Assembly: GCA_012932295.1 (NCBI GenBank)
Contig: JAAONU010000001.1
Coordinates: 36,301,449-36,365,448, forward strand
Reading direction: 5' to 3'
Source of the DNA: Cyclina sinensis
Lineage: Eukaryota > Mollusca > Bivalvia > Venerida > Veneridae
Length of the DNA: 64,000 bases
The translations under genes were made by a program, and so were the position numbers. Positions 61,413-64,000 of this stretch are shown here, in pieces. The first letter of the stretch is position 1. Each line of letters starts with the position of its first letter. The notes below the pieces were generated by a model. That model searched no databases. It had not been told where the DNA came from and worked only from the letters and a program-made list of their open reading frames with translations.

Positions 61413-62287
61413 ACCAATGTGCTATGTCAGTGTATTAAGTTTGAAGAAAATCGCTCAAGCACTTTTGGAGTTATGCTTCGGACAAAGTTTTTCAATCAAA
61501 TCTGATAAAGGGGAATAATTCTAAAAGTAGGCGAGGTAGGGTTATTATTCTTGCACACTGCACCTCCTCCAAATGTGCTCTTTCAGTATATGAAGTTTGA
61601 AGAAAATCACTCAAGTACTTTTGGAGTTATGCTCCGGACAAAACTGCACGCACGGACGGACAGAGACCATTTCTAATATCCCCTTCGCCTTTAGCGGGGG
61701 GATAATAAGTTCAAGAATTCAAGAATTAGATATACATGTACATGTATATGCTGGGATTTTTAAAATGTAAACAAGTAAATCTGATAAAGGGGAATAACTC
61801 TAAAAAATAGGCAAGGTAGAGTTATTGGACTTGCACACTGCACTACCTACCAATGTGCTCTGTCAGTGTATGAAATTTGAATAAAATCCCTCAGGTAGTT
61901 TTGGAGTTATGCTCCGGACAAAACTCCAAAACTACTTGAGGAATTTTATTCAAATTTATACACTGACTCTAGAATTCTTGAACTTATTATTCCCCCGCCA
62001 AAGGCGAAGGGGATATTAGAAATGCCCTTCGTCCGTCCGTGCGTGCGTCCGTTCCAGTTTTGTCCGCAGCATACGCCAAAAGTACTTGAGTGATTTTCTT
62101 CAAACTTCATATACTGAAAGAGCACATTTGGAGGAGGTGCAGTGTGTAAGAATAAGAACTCTACCTTGCCTACTTTTAGAATTATTCCCCTTTATCAGAT
62201 TTAATTGAAAAACTTTGTCCGAAGCATAACTCCAAAAGTGCTTGAGCGATTTCCTTCAAACTTAATACACTGACATAGCACATTGGT
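61413..62287. repeat. 0.87 kb palindrome of bivalve repeat units
   Basis: The left arm 61413-61720 and right arm 61972-62287 are inverted copies, roughly 93 percent identical by eye, including ccaatgtgctatgtcagtgt, gacaaagtttttcaat, aaggggaataattctaaaag, cacctcctccaaatgtgct and the terminal cccttcgcctttagcggggg. Each arm holds two ~155 bp units of the family seen at 37.2-38.1 kb and a cggacggac run. Frames at 61201-61413 and 62182-62493 derive from it. High arm identity suggests a recent event. Confidence 0.8.
61865..61968. repeat. Inner hairpin at the centre of the palindrome
   Basis: gtcagtgtatgaaatttgaa ... aggtagttttggagtt on the left is mirrored by aactccaaaactacttgagg ... ttcaaatttatacactgac on the right. 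The arms are about 46 bp with a loop of about 12 bp (atgctccggacaa). It is a second inverted duplication nested inside the larger one. A 20 bp perfect palindrome, atatacatgtacatgtatat, lies at about 61731-61750. Confidence 0.8.
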
Positions 62288-62448
62288 GTCAAATGTGATC
62301 GAGCCATCGACAAGGTGCTGGCGCAATAGGCAATGTGAAAGAGCTCTCGCAAATGTGATGGAGCCAAACCATCATTCAATAAGAGTAAATATTGTGGAAT
62401 TATCCCGGTATTATACGTAACTGATCTACAAATAAGATATCTATTGTT

Positions 62449-62751
62449 GTTAATGTGCTTTAATTGTCTAAAACTATGTGATTTTTGGCACAAGTGTTTA
62501 CGATACCATAGTGGCTCTTGAAATTTCCATAACTAAATCTCGTTTTCAAGAAAAATCTACGAAAGCATTAAAAAAAACGATAACACCTTCTGGTGCAGCT
62601 TAGAAATACGGGTACCCTGCGCTATATTTCAAAAATATCCACCCAATTAACAGCAAAGTTATCGATTAAAAAGACTTACTTGAATCGAGTGAAAATCTCT
62701 GCGCTGAGCGTGACTACGATACCTAAAAAGTCACGTCGGTTGGCCACCCTG
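62449..62751 (-). repeat. Right long inverted repeat of the 4.1 kb block
   Basis: The inverted partner of 58616-58908. The outer tip on the plus strand reads ggttggccaccctg. The frame at 62593-62826 runs through it and is not coding. Confidence 0.75.
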
Positions 62752-64000
62752 ATGAAAGTAAACATACCACGCGGGTTATACTGCCTTGTAAAGAATCTGA
62801 TGTGTTACTTAATAACTGACTGCTGATTCTGTAAAGAAACTTCAGCTACTTTACTTTCGAATATATGGTCAAGTAGCTTTTGCACAACACCACGGAGCAC
62901 TTAATTAGAAACGCAAGAGAATACAGTTAGAATATAGATGAATTGTATCTTGTCTTTTCGTTGTTTATCCTGTAATTTCAATGCAAATTAAGCACAGGAA
63001 ATAATGCTGTCAGTTTCAGTGTTCTTGTTGAGCTGCTTGCTAGTCTGCGTCTAGTAATTCATTTAAAGAATTTGCAAACAGTATACACAAAATAACTACT
63101 TAGCTACGAAATGACGCGTTCTGGTGTCACAATCTAAATTTCATCATCGAATAATTCGTAAAGTCTGATCAAATGACAGGAGTCCGTATAAATTCGTATA
63201 TTAAACAAACTGTTTCATGTCAGAAACCCCAAATCCGACAATTTTGTTGTTGTTGTTGTTTTTTATCACAATCCAGTGATACTCTACAAAGACAATTCTT
63301 ATTATTTCCTTAGAGTTATTATTGGCTCCATTTTTTGGGGTTACATCTTTTTCAATGAAATATATAGAATTTTTAATTCTTCTTCTCTGAAGCGGCAATG
63401 CCCAGAATTTTGACTTTCAGAATGAAGCAATGTCCAGTAGACCTCTGACAAGATTGTTCAAACTTTCCTCCTTTGGTCGTTTTTGCTCCATTGCGTAGTA
63501 AATGTTTTACATAGACTTATATAGACATTTTTTTAAAATATCGGAAACCAAAACGTCTGAATTTTGAACCATTGCCTAGTTAATCCCCCATCCCCCTTTT
63601 GTTTAAATTATACACCTTGATTATTTCCCTTTTTATGATAAATCTGTTATATCCATTTAGCGACTTTTTTGTCAGGTGAGCACTTAAGACCCATTGTGAC
63701 CTTCTTTTTTTTTACTTTACTTCTTAAAATACTGATATATAATCGGCTATAAAGTTCTTGTTATTGACAGCCCCTTCGCTGTTTCTGATGATAAAACACA
63801 GCCTTATTGAAGTTCACATGTAAACTGTTTATAGCGTGATGCGAATTCATTATTAGGGATTGTTGAGGCAGACAAAACATTACAATGCCGTTATATGTTA
63901 CTCACAAATCCAGACGCTTGGTCATTAGTATAGTAACTTATATTATGGGAGAGTGATGTAATTTCAGCTGTCTCATCAATTCCAATCAACGAAAAAATTT
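62752..64000. other. AT-rich sequence to the window end, no gene seen
   Basis: A short (GTT)n tract lies at 63244-63259. No gene, RNA or transposon end could be supported; the minus frame at 63201-63398 includes the translated tract. Confidence 0.45.

Larger units (their letters stand above)
58616..62751. mobile_element. 4.1 kb block bounded by ~290-300 bp inverted repeats, hAT-like tips
   Basis: The first ~293 bp (58616-58908) is repeated in inverted orientation at the far end (62751 down to about 62449). Both begin cagggtggccaacc, then 'gtgactttctggatattgtagtcacgctcag' wording in parallel, cgattcaag, atcgataactttgctgtta, tagatttttcttgaaaacga, and end gacaattaaagcaaattaac. Overall identity is roughly 80 percent. 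The tips resemble hAT termini (cag-g-tg-ccaac), but hAT repeats are normally short and no 8 bp target duplication was found (tagtgaaa on the left, atgaaagt on the right). No transposase was recognised inside, so it would be non-autonomous. Alternatively two related repeats lie inverted by chance. Confidence 0.55.

Overview
This is a window of AT-rich, non-coding-dominated animal DNA, most likely from a bivalve mollusc. The reasons are the dispersed repeat modules I recognise from bivalve genomes: the 'agagggccatgatggccc ... gctcacctgag' repeat at 10.2-11.7 kb, the 'gttatgctccggacaaaa ... ggacggacgg' repeat at 37.2-38.1 and 61.4-62.3 kb, and the 'cccaccaaacattgtttacg' repeat at 45.2-46.2 kb. 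tRNA-headed SINEs and a 3'-end LINE fragment ending in a tetranucleotide tail fit the same picture. The species cannot be fixed from this. Nothing looks bacterial or viral. I find no complete protein-coding gene, no functional tRNA or rRNA and no CRISPR. Nearly all open frames of 60-100 codons are chance frames or are produced by repeats.

Layout: 1-8.9 kb is unique sequence with short tandem repeats, a possible MITE (3.9-4.2 kb), a tRNA-derived SINE (5.07 kb) and a two-to-three-copy ~450 bp tandem repeat (6.3-7.3 kb). 8.9-10.0 kb is a ~303 bp dimeric tandem repeat and 10.2-11.7 kb a bivalve repeat built from ~324 bp units. 15.0 and 19.9 kb carry further SINE remnants. From 19.2 to 27.6 kb there is an old tandem segmental duplication; its second copy contains a 1.43 kb foldback-like element (25443-26868), followed at 27.6-28.1 kb by a MITE. 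34.28-34.43 kb is a near-perfect palindrome. 35.9-38.1 kb holds two families of degenerate tandem repeats. From 38.3 to 53.6 kb runs a second tandem segmental duplication (order X-Y-X'-Y'). Only its first copy carries a MITE with a tRNA-like interior (39.04-39.48 kb), a 5'-truncated LINE (42.3-43.85 kb) and a bivalve repeat with a nested MITE (45.2-46.26 kb). Between X' and Y' sits an orphan coding-like terminal exon (48801-49054, minus strand). 58.6-62.75 kb is a 4.1 kb block bounded by ~290 bp inverted repeats whose tips resemble hAT termini; it contains a decayed C2H2 zinc-finger exon, two hairpins and a recent 0.87 kb palindrome.

The coding-like pieces do not form a pathway. They are: LINE reverse transcriptase (broken by a frameshift), a decayed C2H2 zinc-finger exon, the orphan terminal exon ending in KRIRCISDSDSE, and a possible first exon at 33037. 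The main content of the window is its repeat architecture: tandem duplications dated relative to one another by insertions present in one copy and absent from the other, and several foldback structures.
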